Of a stretch of DNA of 64,000 nt, positions 48,738-59,358 are shown one piece after another. Source of the DNA: CAWGAJ01 sp963820545 (lineage in GTDB: Bacteria; Planctomycetota; Planctomycetia; Pirellulales; Thermoguttaceae); assembly GCA_963820545.1 (NCBI GenBank), contig CAWGAJ010000001.1, positions 558,001 to 622,000 of the forward strand, written 5' to 3'. The notes under the pieces were generated by a model that saw only the letters and a list, made by a program, of their open reading frames with translations, did not search any database and was not told where the DNA came from. Every line of letters begins with the position of its first letter. Within the stretch, counting starts at the first letter, position 1. Both the position numbers and the translations under genes were made by a program.

Positions 48738-49838
48738 TTATTTTGTCAATTGCCGGCAGATGGCGTGGGCCATTTCGCGCGTGCCCACGGCCGTGGGATC
48801 GTTGCGGTCGGGCTTGAGGTCGTAAGTGACGAACTTGCCCTCGGCGATCACGGCGGCCACGGCGGCTTCGAGCCGGTCGGCGGCCTGGGTTTCCTTGAGG
48901 TGGCGGAGCATGAGCATGGCCGAAAGAATCACTGCTGTGGGATTGACCTTGTTCAGTCCTTTATATTTGGGGGCGCTGCCGTGGGTGGCCTCGAAAATGG
49001 CGCAATCCGTGCCGATGTTCGCTCCGGGGGCCACGCCCAAGCCGCCCACCAATCCGGCGGCCAGGTCGCTGAGGATGTCGCCATATAGATTGGGCAGCAC
49101 GATCACGTCGTAGAGTTCGGGCTTTTGGACCAACTGCATGCACATGTTATCGACGATGCGATCCTCGAATTCGACGTCGGGAAACTCTTGGGCAATTTTG
49201 CGAGCAGTGGCCAGAAACAGGCCGTCGGTGAATTTCATGATGTTGGCCTTGTGCACGGCCGTGACTTTCTTGCGATTGTTTTCCCGGGCGTACTGGAAGG
49301 CGTAGCGGACGATGCGTTCGGTTGCCGAGACGCTGATGGGCTTGATGGATACGCCGGTTTCGTCGCGGCCGGTTTTGATGCGGCGATCGGGCGAGATTTT
49401 GTTGATATAGTCGATCAGTTCGGCGGTGAGCGGCTTACCGGACTCGAATTCCACGCCGGCGTAGAGGTCCTCGGTGTTTTCGCGGATGATAACCAGGTCC
49501 AAGTTCTCATCGCTGAAATAACTCCGTACGCCGTGATAATATTTGCAGGGGCGGACGCAGGCGTAGAGGCCGAACTCTTGGCGCAGGTGCACGTTAATGC
49601 TGCGGAATCCAGTGCCCACGGGCGTGGTGATGGGGGCCTTAAGTGCACAGCGCGTGCGGCGGATGCTTTGCAAGGTGGCATCGGGCAGGGGGGTGCCGCA
49701 TTTCTGCATCACGTCTATGCCGGCAAGCTGCACGTCCCAGCGGATTTTTACACCAGTTGCATCAACGCATTTTCGTGCCGCCTCGGCCAGTTCCGGACCG
49801 GTGCCATCGCCGGTAATCAAGGTAACATCATGTGACAT
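48738..49838 (-). CDS. NAD-type isocitrate/isopropylmalate dehydrogenase family protein, probably isocitrate dehydrogenase
   Basis: 366 residues, intact. Residues 9-14 (GDGTGPEL) bind the cofactor side; the substrate loop LKAPITTPVGTGFRSINVHL has the serine of isocitrate dehydrogenases; IRENTEDLYAGVE and LPNLYGDILSDLAAGLVGGL are conserved. The short length and the FEATHGSAPKYKGLNKVNPT end fit the NAD-dependent TCA-cycle enzyme better than isopropylmalate dehydrogenase. Stands alone on the minus strand. Confidence 0.88.
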   Translation of the reverse strand: MSHDVTLITGDGTGPELAEAARKCVDATGVKIRWDVQLAGIDVMQKCGTPLPDATLQSIRRTRCALKAPITTPVGTGFRSINVHLRQEFGLYACVRPCKYYHGVRSYFSDENLDLVIIRENTEDLYAGVEFESGKPLTAELIDYINKISPDRRIKTGRDETGVSIKPISVSATERIVRYAFQYARENNRKKVTAVHKANIMKFTDGLFLATARKIAQEFPDVEFEDRIVDNMCMQLVQKPELYDVIVLPNLYGDILSDLAAGLVGGLGVAPGANIGTDCAIFEATHGSAPKYKGLNKVNPTAVILSAMLMLRHLKETQAADRLEAAVAAVIAEGKFVTYDLKPDRNDPTAVGTREMAHAICRQLTK

Positions 49839-50047
49839 AAGTAGTTGTGCCTAAAAAAACACAATAAAAATATAGTTATTTAAGCCTTAAGGTAGCAGAT
49901 GGATTGTCGATGGTCAATGAAAGCAGGGTGCAACAGGCCGATGCGTTTTCAGGTGGATTATTATAGAAAATTGGAATCCCGGGCCTGCGGATTGCATCTA
50001 TAATGGAGGAAGAGGCGTAATAATATAGGAATCTGGAAGCATTACCC

Positions 50048-53000
50048 ATGTCCGGTGGAACTGTAACCCCCCCATTGCCGGCACAATCGCCGACGCCGAC
50101 GGATCAGGCCATCGTGCCTCAGCCATCGCCGCTGGAGGCGTTGATCGAAGACCGCATCCGCAAAACTCGGCGTCAAGTTAAGGGGGTGGACATTGTCAGC
50201 GGGCTGATGACTTTGGCCATTGGCGCGCTGGTTTATCTTTTTGTCGCGGCCTTGATCGACCACTGGCTGGTTTCGGGCGGATTGGGATTTGGGGGGCGAT
50301 TGCTGCTCTGGCTGATATTGGTTTTTGCCGCGGGGCTGTATTTTGTGAAATACCTCTGGCCAATGTTGGCGCTGCGGATCAATCCGGTGTTTGCCGCCCA
50401 GACGATCGAACAAAGTAGACCGACGTTTAAGAATAGTTTGATTAACTTTCTGCTTTTGCGCAACCGGCAGCAGGAAATGGCGCCGGTGATTTATCAGGCC
50501 TTGGAACAGCGGGCCGCCGCTGATGTAAAGGAAGTGCGGATCGAAGTGGCGGTGGATCGGAAGAGTATTTTGCAGTTGAGTTATTTATTGACCGCGGTGG
50601 TGGCCGTGATCTGCCTGTATTTGGCGATTTCGCCGAAAAGCCTGTTGACCTCGGCCGCGCGCGTGCTCTGGCCGTGGTCGAGCATCCACGCGCCCACACG
50701 CGTGAGCATCGAGAACGTGCAGCCGGGCAACGCCCGGGCGTTTCACGGCGATTTTGTCACGGTCACGGCCGACGTGCGGGGGCTAAACGAAGGCGAGGCG
50801 GTGCTGCTGCATTTCAGCACTGCCGACGGCGAGATCGTCGACCAGCGCGTTCCGTTGCTGCAGGAAGGCGAGGCTTATCGGCACCAGGGAAAATTACCGC
50901 CCGGCAGTCTGGGACTGCAACAAGATTATACGTACTTTATCAGCGCCGGCGATTTTCAGACGGACAAATATAAAATCGCGGTGGAAATTGCTCCCATCAT
51001 TACCGTTGATAAGGTGGATTTTCATTATCCGTCCTACACTGGCATTCCCGATCGGACGATCGAGCGTGAGGGCGATATCCGGGCGATCGAAGGCACGCAA
51101 GTCACGATCCACGCCGGGGCGAACCAGCCCATCGAGTGGGCTGTAATCGATTTTTCCGGCAGCCGCCTGCCGGGCATTAGGATGAGGATCGAAGATCGTA
51201 CGGCCAGCGGTCAATTCACGTTGCGACTGGATGGCGAGGACGCCACGCGCCCGGATTATCAAATCCGCTTTGTCGATAAATCCGGTCGGGAAAACCGCCG
51301 GCCGATCCGGCACAGCATCGAAGTGCTGCGCGATCTGCCGCCGGAGGCGCGAATCGTGGAGCCGCAAACAGAAGAAACGACCGTGGCCGAGGACGGCAAA
51401 CTGGAAATCCGAATGCGGGCCGATGATCCGGATTTCGGGTTGCGCCGGGCGGCAATTTGCGCGGAAAAGGGAAAGCAGAGTCTAGCCATTGCTCCACTGC
51501 TGGACGCCAGGCCGCCTGAAAAGGCCGTTAGCGGCGAATTCCTGGGCAAGTACGAGTTCCGGCCCAGGAAACTAAAACTGAAGGCCGGCGACCGCGTGGC
51601 CTACTGGGCCGAGGCCGAAGACAACAAGGAACCTTCGCCCAATGTCACTGCATCAGGCAAACAATGGATAATCGTTATCGGGCCCGATAATGCGCAAGGG
51701 CAAGACGATCAACAACAATCCCAGAAACCCTCGGATGGCCAGCCGGGCGAAAAGGGCGACAAGAATCAGAAGGCTAATAAAGGCGAAAAGGGTGACACGA
51801 GCAGTAGTGGTGAGAAGAGCGACAAAGCCGACAAGGGCGAAAAAGACGACAAGGGTGAGAAGGGCCAGGAGGCTAATAAAACCGACAAGGACGAGAAGGG
51901 TGAGACGGGTGAAAAAGGTGAGAAGGGTGGGAAGGGCGAGAAAGGCGGGAGGGCCGATCAAGCGAAACAAGGAACACAAGCGGACTGGCAGCAATCCGCG
52001 GGCGATCAAGCGAAATCTGAAAAGAAAGGGGAATCGTCACAAGCCGGCCAACGCGGCGGGAAAGCCGATTCGGCCCAGCAGGGCCAAAAATCGCCGCAAC
52101 CAGGAAGCAATCAGGCGCGGAATCCCACGAGCCCATCGACCCGGACGCCAATCCCGGCGACGCCATCCAGGAAATCCTCAAACAACGTCAAGAACAACAA
52201 CAAAAAGGACAACAAAACCGGCAGACGGCCAACGCACAGCAGGGATATCAACCACAGTCCGCCGACCAGCAAAGCGGCGATCAGCAAGCGGGCAGTCAGC
52301 AAACCGGCGACCAACAAACAGGAAAACAACAGTCGGATAATCGGCAGACGGGAAATCAGCAGTCGGGCGAACAACAATCCGCCGCACAGCAGGCCGGCAA
52401 GCAACAACAAAGAGGCGAAAAGCAGACCGCTGGAGACCAACAACGAACCGGCGAAAAAAATATTTCGGCGGATAAACTCACCGGCGAAAAACAACTAGAC
52501 GGCAGTAAACAGGCAAGCGATCAGCAAACAGCGGGAAAACCAGCCGGCGAGAAACAATCCGGCGAGAAACAATCCGGCGAGAAACAAGCGGGCAGTCAGC
52601 AAACCGGCGAAAAACAATCCGCGGAACAACAAACCGGCGAGAAACAAACAGGCGAAAAACAAACAGGCGAAAAACAAGCGGGCAAGAAACAAGGGGGAGA
52701 AAGACAGACATCCGCGGACAAGGAACCGACGGACAAGGGACAAATAGCGGGCAGCAAGGCGGGCGACGAGTCGAAAAACAAGCCAAACGAGGATCAGCAG
52801 TTTTCTCCACAGGGACAAAAACAGCCGGCGGAAACAGGACAAAATCAAAACAAACCACCGGAGCAAGGCGAGTCGCCGAGTATCAGTAAAAAGCCGTCTG
52901 ACGCAAAAGGCGATGCGGCCGGAGAGCGTTCCGGCGGCGGCCAACAGGCTGGCGCAGAACAGGCACAAAAGAAGCCCGGCGAGGAAAGCGAAGGATCGCA

Positions 53001-53783
53001 AGCCGCGGGCGATCAGGGCACTGCACAGGCAGATCAACAGAAACAAGGAAAAAAGGCTGATCAGTCGGGCGAGGCGGCGCAAAACCAAAAGCCCGGCAGC
53101 AATGAGAGCGGACAAAAAGGCAGTCCTGATTCCAGCGGTCAGAAGCAGTCGGGCCAACAGGGCCTGGGCGCGAATAAACAACAATCGGCAGAATCTTCGG
53201 CCGGGCAGGCGCAAGGAAAACCGCCGGAAGGCAGGGAGGCCGATAAGCAGCTTGGTCAAGCACCGAGTGCGCAAGGGTCGGGTAGCACTCCCACGGGCGG
53301 CGGTCAACAAGGCGCGCAGTCTGATGTTGCCGAGCCGGTGGAAGCGGAACAGTCGGGCGCGGATAAAATCAATTTGGATTTCTGCGCAAACAAAGCGAAC
53401 TGGCCTTGGAGTATCTCGAAGATCAACTGGCCAAGGAGCGGCCTGAACTGTTGGAGCGTCTGGGTTGGACGCGGGAACAAGGCGAGCGGTTTTTGAGTCG
53501 CTGGCAGGAAATGCGCAAAGCGGCTGGGGAAAAAGGGCCTCAGAGTGAGACGGCCAAGCGACAACTCGACGATGCGCTAAAGAGTCTGGGTCTGCGTCCC
53601 GGCGCTACATTCTTGGAGCACGGGGGCACCAAATCCGATCAAGTTCGCGACCTGCGCGACGCCGGCCGTTTTGCCCCGCCGGCGGATTGGGCCGAACAAT
53701 TCCGCGAATATACGCGCGGCGTGGCTGAACAGGGCAGGGGACAGGGAGCAGAGGTCAGAGGTCAGGGGACAGGGGATAAGTAG
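50048..53783 (+). CDS. large membrane protein (DUF4175-like) with a very long low-complexity tail, frame broken twice
   Basis: About 1,246 codons. Residues 55-205 carry three membrane helices (LMTLAIGALVYLFVAALIDH, LLLWLILVFAAGLYFVKYLW, LLTAVVAVICLYLAIS); residues 215-540 are beta-rich periplasmic domains (VSIENVQPGNARAFHGDFVT ...). From about residue 545 to 1,100 it is almost only Gly, Lys, Glu, Gln, Ser and Asp (GEKGDKNQKANKGEKGD, then SGEKQSGEKQAGSQQTGEKQ). A helical domain closes it (LALEYLEDQLAKERPELLER). Breaks at 52113-52120 (CAGGCGCGGAATCC) and 53379-53388 (GATTTCTGCGC) each need one base. The final residues GRGQGAEVRGQGTGDK come from a slipped repeat. Similar proteins are typical of planctomycetes. 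Confidence 0.7.
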
Positions 53784-53823
53784 TAGTGGGCGATGGGCAG
53801 TGGACGGTGGGCAGTGGGCGGTG
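53735..53823 (+). repeat. slipped GGGGACAGGG / GTGGGCAGTGGACGG tract
   Basis: Starts within the last codons of the large membrane protein and continues past its stop. Confidence 0.85.
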
Positions 53824-53852
53824 GGACGATTTTGAAAATCGTCCTACGAGGA
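53821..53852. repeat. GGACGATTTT/AAAATCGTCC palindrome, copy 1
   Basis: Perfect ten-base arms. The same element with its surroundings is at 55307-55338, one duplication unit away. Confidence 0.9.
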
Positions 53853-53862
53853 TTATAGATCT

Positions 53863-55287
53863 TCAGTTGCCGATGCGGTAAATCAGGTCTCCAGGGGATT
53901 TTCCGCCGCCTTTCCATTCCACTGTTGCGCCGTCGTCTTTTAGATCGGGGCCGATGGAATATACAACGGGCTTGTCATTGAGGATTTTGTAGCGCATGGG
54001 CTTGTTGTCAAAGGGATCGAGGGGGATTTCTTTGAGTCCGGCCTCGGTTACGGCCGTAGTCAGGTCGGCGGGCAGTTCGTCGTGGACCAGGATGTAGCGG
54101 CGCACGGCGATCAGGCATTGCGTGCCGGCTAGACGGGCTTGCATGCGTGTTTGCGCAATGGCCGAAATAGCCGGAAGAAGTAATTCCGTCAACATAGTTT
54201 TATCGGCCTTTAGTTTGGGCACTTCCTTTTTATCAAATTCATCAATCGCGGATTTATCGTAAGGCTTGGCGGCTATGGCGAGTAATTTAGCGAATATACG
54301 ATTCAACGCGGAAATTTCCTTGCGCCAGTTAATCTGCTTAAATCGTTCCTCTGTCAATTGAGTACCACCATATGATTTAACAAAAACATCGCGTTTGAAC
54401 CGTCCGGTTTGCAGATCATTTAAAGTGTTGCGGAGCATGATGTATTCCATCTTCAGCCCTTCGGTAAGAGAGGGTTTTAAGAGGCGCTCTCGATCGGCGA
54501 GCAGTGCCAGAAGCTGGTCGCATTGTTCAGGTGTCAGGCTGCGCTGGGTGAGCGTATAATCAGTGATGGCCTCCAATGTTATGCCTTCCACGGCAAACGA
54601 GACCAATTGGCTGACAAATAACCCGCGGGGACGGAGATCGCGAGCGAGGCGGAGCGTTCGGGTGATCGCTTGTTCCGCTTCGGCGAAATCATCTTTGGCG
54701 CGGGCATGATAAATTTGCAGCACTTCCAGACGGGCGATTTGCCTGGCCGCCTGAAGGTGCGAAAGTATGGACTCAACGCGCATGCCGGTAAAAAAGACAC
54801 ACCGCTTTTTTTGTTGTGCCTGATCGATTTTATCCAGGGCCGGCTGGGCATCTTTTAAGACGCGTTCGATTTCGGTTATGGGGATAGATCCGGCCTTTAA
54901 CTTTTCGTCATCGACCAGATTACTGATGTCATTCTGCAAGGTTTGGACTTGCGGGAGGCGGGCCTGCCATTGATCCGGCGGATAAACGAAATCCATTTCG
55001 CTGGAAACATCGGCGAAGGCCCAGAAATACAAGGGGGCGGCGTTATCGGGCGGGGCGGCGCGGCTTTCCAGGAATTTTTTCACGTCGAACGGTTCGTCCT
55101 TGTCCTTGCCTGCCCAAGCAGGGATGTCCAGTGTGGCATCGGGAAGCATTTGCGGTAAAGAAGGCGGTTCGGACTCGTTGGGTTCCTGCGCCGAAGTATT
55201 CCAACTCCCAATGAACGATGTGGCCAACGCAAGCAAGACAAAAAATGTTACGGTTAGTCGTCTGTCCGGGGAATTGAAAAGGGACAT
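53863..55287 (-). CDS. secreted protein, paralogue 1 of a tandem pair
   Basis: 474 residues. Signal peptide (VTFFVLLALATSFIGSWNTS), then a Pro-rich PSLPQMLPDATLDIPAWAGK, a long helical middle (residues 130-330, with LRLARDLRPRGLF and PEQCDQLLALLADRERLL) and an end with DPFDNKPMRYK and YSIGPDLKDDGATVEW, which resembles the C-terminal part of type II pseudopilins. Function unknown. Very similar along its whole length to the next gene. Confidence 0.65.
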   Translation of the reverse strand: MSLFNSPDRRLTVTFFVLLALATSFIGSWNTSAQEPNESEPPSLPQMLPDATLDIPAWAGKDKDEPFDVKKFLESRAAPPDNAAPLYFWAFADVSSEMDFVYPPDQWQARLPQVQTLQNDISNLVDDEKLKAGSIPITEIERVLKDAQPALDKIDQAQQKKRCVFFTGMRVESILSHLQAARQIARLEVLQIYHARAKDDFAEAEQAITRTLRLARDLRPRGLFVSQLVSFAVEGITLEAITDYTLTQRSLTPEQCDQLLALLADRERLLKPSLTEGLKMEYIMLRNTLNDLQTGRFKRDVFVKSYGGTQLTEERFKQINWRKEISALNRIFAKLLAIAAKPYDKSAIDEFDKKEVPKLKADKTMLTELLLPAISAIAQTRMQARLAGTQCLIAVRRYILVHDELPADLTTAVTEAGLKEIPLDPFDNKPMRYKILNDKPVVYSIGPDLKDDGATVEWKGGGKSPGDLIYRIGN

Positions 55288-55306
55288 GGGTTTCTCTCTT
55301 ATTTAG

Positions 55307-55338
55307 TGGGACGATTTTGAAAATCGTCCTACGAGGTT
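55307..55338. repeat. GGACGATTTT/AAAATCGTCC palindrome, copy 2
   Basis: Lies 1,486 bases from copy 1, in the same place after the second paralogue, and so marks the length of the duplicated unit. Confidence 0.9.
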
Positions 55339-55347
55339 TAGAGATCT

Positions 55348-56817
55348 TCAGTTGCCGATGCGGTAAATCATATCTCCGGAAGAGTTTGGTCCTGGCCATT
55401 CCACTGTTGCGCCGTCGTCTTTTAGATCGGGGCCGACGGAATATACGACGGGCTTTTCATTGAGCATCTTGTAGCGCATGGGTTTGCTGTCAAAGGGATC
55501 AAGGGGGATTTCCTTGAGACCGGCTTCGGTTACGGCGGCAGCCAGGTCGGCGGGCGGTTTGTCGTGGACCAGGATATAGCGGCGCACGGCGATCAGGCAT
55601 TGCATGCCTGCTACATGTGCTTGTGTGCGAGATTGAGCAATGAAGACGGCCGAAATTGCCGGAAGAAATAATGGTGTCAACAAATTTTTTTCGGCCTTTA
55701 GTTTGGGCAATTCCTTATTGTTAAATTCATCAAGCGCGGATTTATCGTAAGGCTTAGCGGCTATGGCGAGTAATTTAGCGAATGAACGATTTAATGCGGC
55801 AATTTCCTTGCGCCAGTTAATCTGTTTAAACTGTTCCTCTGTGATTTGCGTGCCGGCGAATATTTGAACGAGAAATTCGCGTTTGAAGCGTCCAGTTTGC
55901 ATGTCATGGAAAGTGTTGCGCATCATGATGTATTCTATTTTCAGCCCTTCGCTTAGAGTGGGTTTTAAGAGACGCTCTCGATCGGCGAGCAGCGCCAGAA
56001 GCCGGTCGCATTGTTCGGGTGTCAGGCTGCGCTGGGTGAGCGTATAATTGGTGATTGCGTCCAAAATTATGCCTTCGATGGCATACGAGACCAATTGGCT
56101 GATAAAATTCCCGCGAGGACGGAGATCGCGAGCGAGGCGAAGCGTTCGGGTAATCGCTTGTTCCGCTTCAGCGAAATCATCTTTGGCCCGGGCATGGTAA
56201 ATTTGCAGGATTTCCAGGCGGGCGATTTGCCTGGCCGCCTGAACATGCTCAAGTCGGGAATCAATGCGCATGCCGGTGATAAAAACGCAGCGCTTTTTTT
56301 GTTGTGCCTGATCGATTTTATCCTGGGTCGGCCGGGCGTCTTTCAAGACGCGTTCGATTTCGGTGATGGGGATTGATCCGGCCTTTAACTTTTCGTCATC
56401 GGCCAGGTTTCCGATGTCGTTCTGCAAGGCTTGGACTTGCGGGAGGCGGGCTTTCCACTGATCGGGCGGATAGACGAAGTTCATGTTGTTGGAAATGTCG
56501 GCAAGGGCCCAGAAATACAAGGGGGCGGCGTTGTCCGCCGGATCGACGGTGCGGTTTTCCAGGAATTTTTTCACGTCGAAGGGTTCGTCCTTGTCCTTTC
56601 CCGCCCAGGCGGGGATATCCAGCGTGGCATCGGGGAGCATTTGCGGTAAAGAAGGAGGTGCAGACTCGTTTGGTTCCTGCGCCGAAGTTTCCCAAGTCCC
56701 CAGGAACGATGTCGCCAACGCAAGTAAGACAAAAAACTTTACGGTTTGTTGCCTGGCCGGGAAATTGAAATGAAAGGAGGTTCCCTCTGCAATCAATCTT
56801 TTAGATTTAATGATCAT
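55348..56817 (-). CDS. secreted protein, paralogue 2 of a tandem pair
   Basis: 489 residues. Near-identical to the gene at 53863 in most blocks (LPQMLPDATLDIPAWAGKDK, ERVLKDARPTQDKIDQAQQK, DPFDSKPMRYKMLNEKPVVY) with scattered substitutions; the N-terminus differs (MIIKSKRLIAEGTSFHFNFP before the signal peptide). A later ATG is not available close to the signal peptide, so the start is uncertain. A recent tandem duplication. Confidence 0.65.
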   Translation of the reverse strand: MIIKSKRLIAEGTSFHFNFPARQQTVKFFVLLALATSFLGTWETSAQEPNESAPPSLPQMLPDATLDIPAWAGKDKDEPFDVKKFLENRTVDPADNAAPLYFWALADISNNMNFVYPPDQWKARLPQVQALQNDIGNLADDEKLKAGSIPITEIERVLKDARPTQDKIDQAQQKKRCVFITGMRIDSRLEHVQAARQIARLEILQIYHARAKDDFAEAEQAITRTLRLARDLRPRGNFISQLVSYAIEGIILDAITNYTLTQRSLTPEQCDRLLALLADRERLLKPTLSEGLKIEYIMMRNTFHDMQTGRFKREFLVQIFAGTQITEEQFKQINWRKEIAALNRSFAKLLAIAAKPYDKSALDEFNNKELPKLKAEKNLLTPLFLPAISAVFIAQSRTQAHVAGMQCLIAVRRYILVHDKPPADLAAAVTEAGLKEIPLDPFDSKPMRYKMLNEKPVVYSVGPDLKDDGATVEWPGPNSSGDMIYRIGN

Positions 56818-56940
56818 GCGTTGTAATCCTCAAAAAAGTGTAGGAATGCCGATCAGAGATTGATTGTAAACAAAAATACCGGGGTGAGCAAGGAATAGCC
56901 CACCCCGGTGTAAACGAGGAAGTTCACGTTTCAGTGCCGT

Positions 56941-59035
56941 CTACTGCAAATCCAGGCCAATCAGGTATTCGTCCAGGGCTTTGCGCAGGCCGGCCTCTTG
57001 ATCGACCAGGGCGGCGATCTGGCGCGGAGGTTTTCGATTTCCGTTTCCTGGTCGCTGAATTTTTTGACGTAATTTTTGTAGACATCGCTGTTGCGATCCA
57101 ATTGGGACATGTTCTGGCGGATGCGGCTTTGGTCTTCGTTGATCTCGCGGATGCGCTGTTCGAGCTGCTGTTTCTTGGCGGTGAGTTGGCCCAATTCGGC
57201 CTTGCGCTTGACGATTTCTTTCAAGGCATCCTTGACCTTTTCGCCGACGACTTTGGCACTGATGTAGAACTGGATCGAGCCGTCGTCGAGGTTGTTAAGG
57301 GCAATGTGTTGGCTGTCAGTGCGTTCCTCTTCGACCAAGAGCGTGGCCGGTGCGCCCGGCTTGGCGTCCACAGCGAAGCGGTAGAGATCGCGGGTTTTTT
57401 CCGCGGGCTTTTCCGGCTTCATCAGCTTCCAAGCGGGATCGATGGGGTATTCGATCAAGACTTTTTTCTCGGCCTTGCCGGAATTTTTCACGGTGTACTC
57501 TTGCTGCGCACATACTTGCGCGTGGCGATCAGCGTGCCCTTGAGCAGGCGCACGTTGAGCAATTCTTCGGGCCGGCCCTTGGATTGCGGGGCCACTTCGG
57601 TATCGAGGTCCACGGCATAGCTTATGAGGCGCTGCGAGCCGGGCGGGAGGTCCTCGATCTTCGTGTCGCCGGCGTAACTTCCGTTGTCAAAGACCGTGAT
57701 CGGTCCTTGCATCAGGTGCAAGGTGGTGGTGTTGGTGAATTGCAATCCACAGAGCGGATGCTTGGCCAAGACGTTTTGGTTATAGATGGAGACCTTTTCG
57801 CCCTTTACGTCGGCATTGACGATGGGCAACATGGCCGACTGCTGGCGCGGGAGGCTTACCGGCGTATCGATTGCATATTGGAAGAGGCTGCCGAGTTCGG
57901 CTGCCTGGGCCGCCTCTTGCACACCCTCGCGCAAATTCCAGGATTGTTCAGGAGTGGGCGATTCGGCGGGCTGCGATCCATAGAAACCGTCACCGGCATT
58001 TGCGTAAGCACGCGCGGGAGATGCGGGCTTCTGTTCTACTCCTCTTGTTTTTATCTTGGTTCCTAGCGTTGCGGCATGCATCTCCGCAGCCTCCGGGGAA
58101 GCAGAGAATTCGGTTTCTTTACGCTCTAAATCTTGGTTATACGTTTGCGGGCGGAGCGAGGCGTAGAGGTCCAATTGCACCTCCGGGCGAGGGACGTACA
58201 AGGGCTGATAGAGATCCATGACAAAGGAGATCGGGCGGCCGCTTACCAACGACAGATTCACGTTGCTCCAGTCTTCATCCGAGGCGTTTTCCACGATTGC
58301 CCAGCCTTGCAGCAGTGGCTTGTCATCGGAGAGCACGAGGCGGTAAGTGGTTTTCCAGATGGGCGTTTCCTGGATGTAGCCCACGCGCACGCGGCGCTGG
58401 CCCTTGCCGAGAAAACTTAGCTGGACGGCTTTTTTATCGGTATCGTGGGCCGAGGCCAGCAGGGCCAGGGCCTTGCGCAGGTCGGCGTCGAGTTTATCGT
58501 TGGTGAGGCGGAGCTTGGCAATCGATTCCATGGGCACGGCGCGGAGACCTTCGTCGGTGAGAAGGTTGAGGATTTCAATCTCGATAAAGGCGTTTTCGCC
58601 GACTTGTTTTTTATGGGTTTCCACGCCGAGGATCAGGCCGGCGATCTTATTGGGGGCTTCGAGTTCGACGCGCTCGCCGCGGACCTGCTGCAAGAGTTGG
58701 GCCAAGGTGGGATTGGCGGTTAGATCGATGGAGAAGGTTTTCAGCGTTTTGGTGATGGGGTCTTTGGAGCCGTAGTTGACCGTGGAAATCTTGCCGCCGT
58801 CGAGGTCCTGCACCACCATGCTTTTCAAGAGGTCGTTGATCTGATCGGTTTTGAACTTCAGCTCCACATTGGCGTTGCCGTCGACCTTACCGGAATGCTC
58901 GAAAAAGCCCACGCCGGAACTGAAGAGCACCACTCGTTTCAGGGGCAAATCGGCGGTTTTGGATTCTTCGGCCGGACATTGCACGGCGACGGCCAGGACC
59001 ATCAACAAGGCCATTGAAGAGGAACGTTTCAGCAT
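56941..59035 (-). CDS. exported DUF4139-like protein, frame broken twice
   Basis: About 699 codons from ATG 59035 (AAGGAG upstream), with a signal peptide (SSMALLMVLAVAVQCPAEES). The N-terminal domain (LKRVVLFSSGVGFFEHSGKV ... LLKSMVVQDLDGGKISTVNY) and the beta-rich C-terminal part resemble DUF4139/mucoidy-inhibitor-type proteins. Breaks: 57504-57510 (GTGCGCAGCAAGAG), where one added G gives YVREQEYTVKNSGKAEKK, and 57020-57026 (CTCCGCGCCAGATC), where one base gives ENLRAQIAALVDQEAGLRKA and the end LIGLDLQ at a TAG at 56941. A coiled coil precedes the end (ELGQLTAKKQQLEQRIREIN). Confidence 0.65.
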
Positions 59036-59358
59036 GGTGTGCTCCTTAAAAAATATAGAGGGGTTTATGCGGTTTTTTTGTTTGTCCGGCAGGTGGAAAA
59101 GCCGGTTTTCAATTAAAAATAATCTGCACAATTCTACGTTTTAGATGGAGGCGGAAGAAAAAAGTTCCATCCCCCCGCTTTGGTGGAATTAAATTTCGTG
59201 TCGTTGCCTGGGGAAAACCAGTGGAATAGACTAACACAATCGCTTTACCTATCAAGATACTCCGGGCACAAGTGCCCAGGCTAAACCATACACGCGACAT
59301 AAGTTTTGACTATGAATAAACGAACGATAATTATGCGGAGCTTTGTGGAGAGACAACC
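59036..59358. other. divergent spacer
   Basis: Between the minus-strand DUF4139-like gene and the plus-strand PQQ-like gene, so both promoters should be here. AT-rich at 59100-59140; no box assigned. Confidence 0.4.

Noticed and set aside
52495..53310. A 271-codon minus-strand gene opposite the large membrane protein
   Set aside because: It is a shadow of the repeated Gly/Lys/Gln codons on the plus strand; its Leu/Phe/Arg repeats have the same period.
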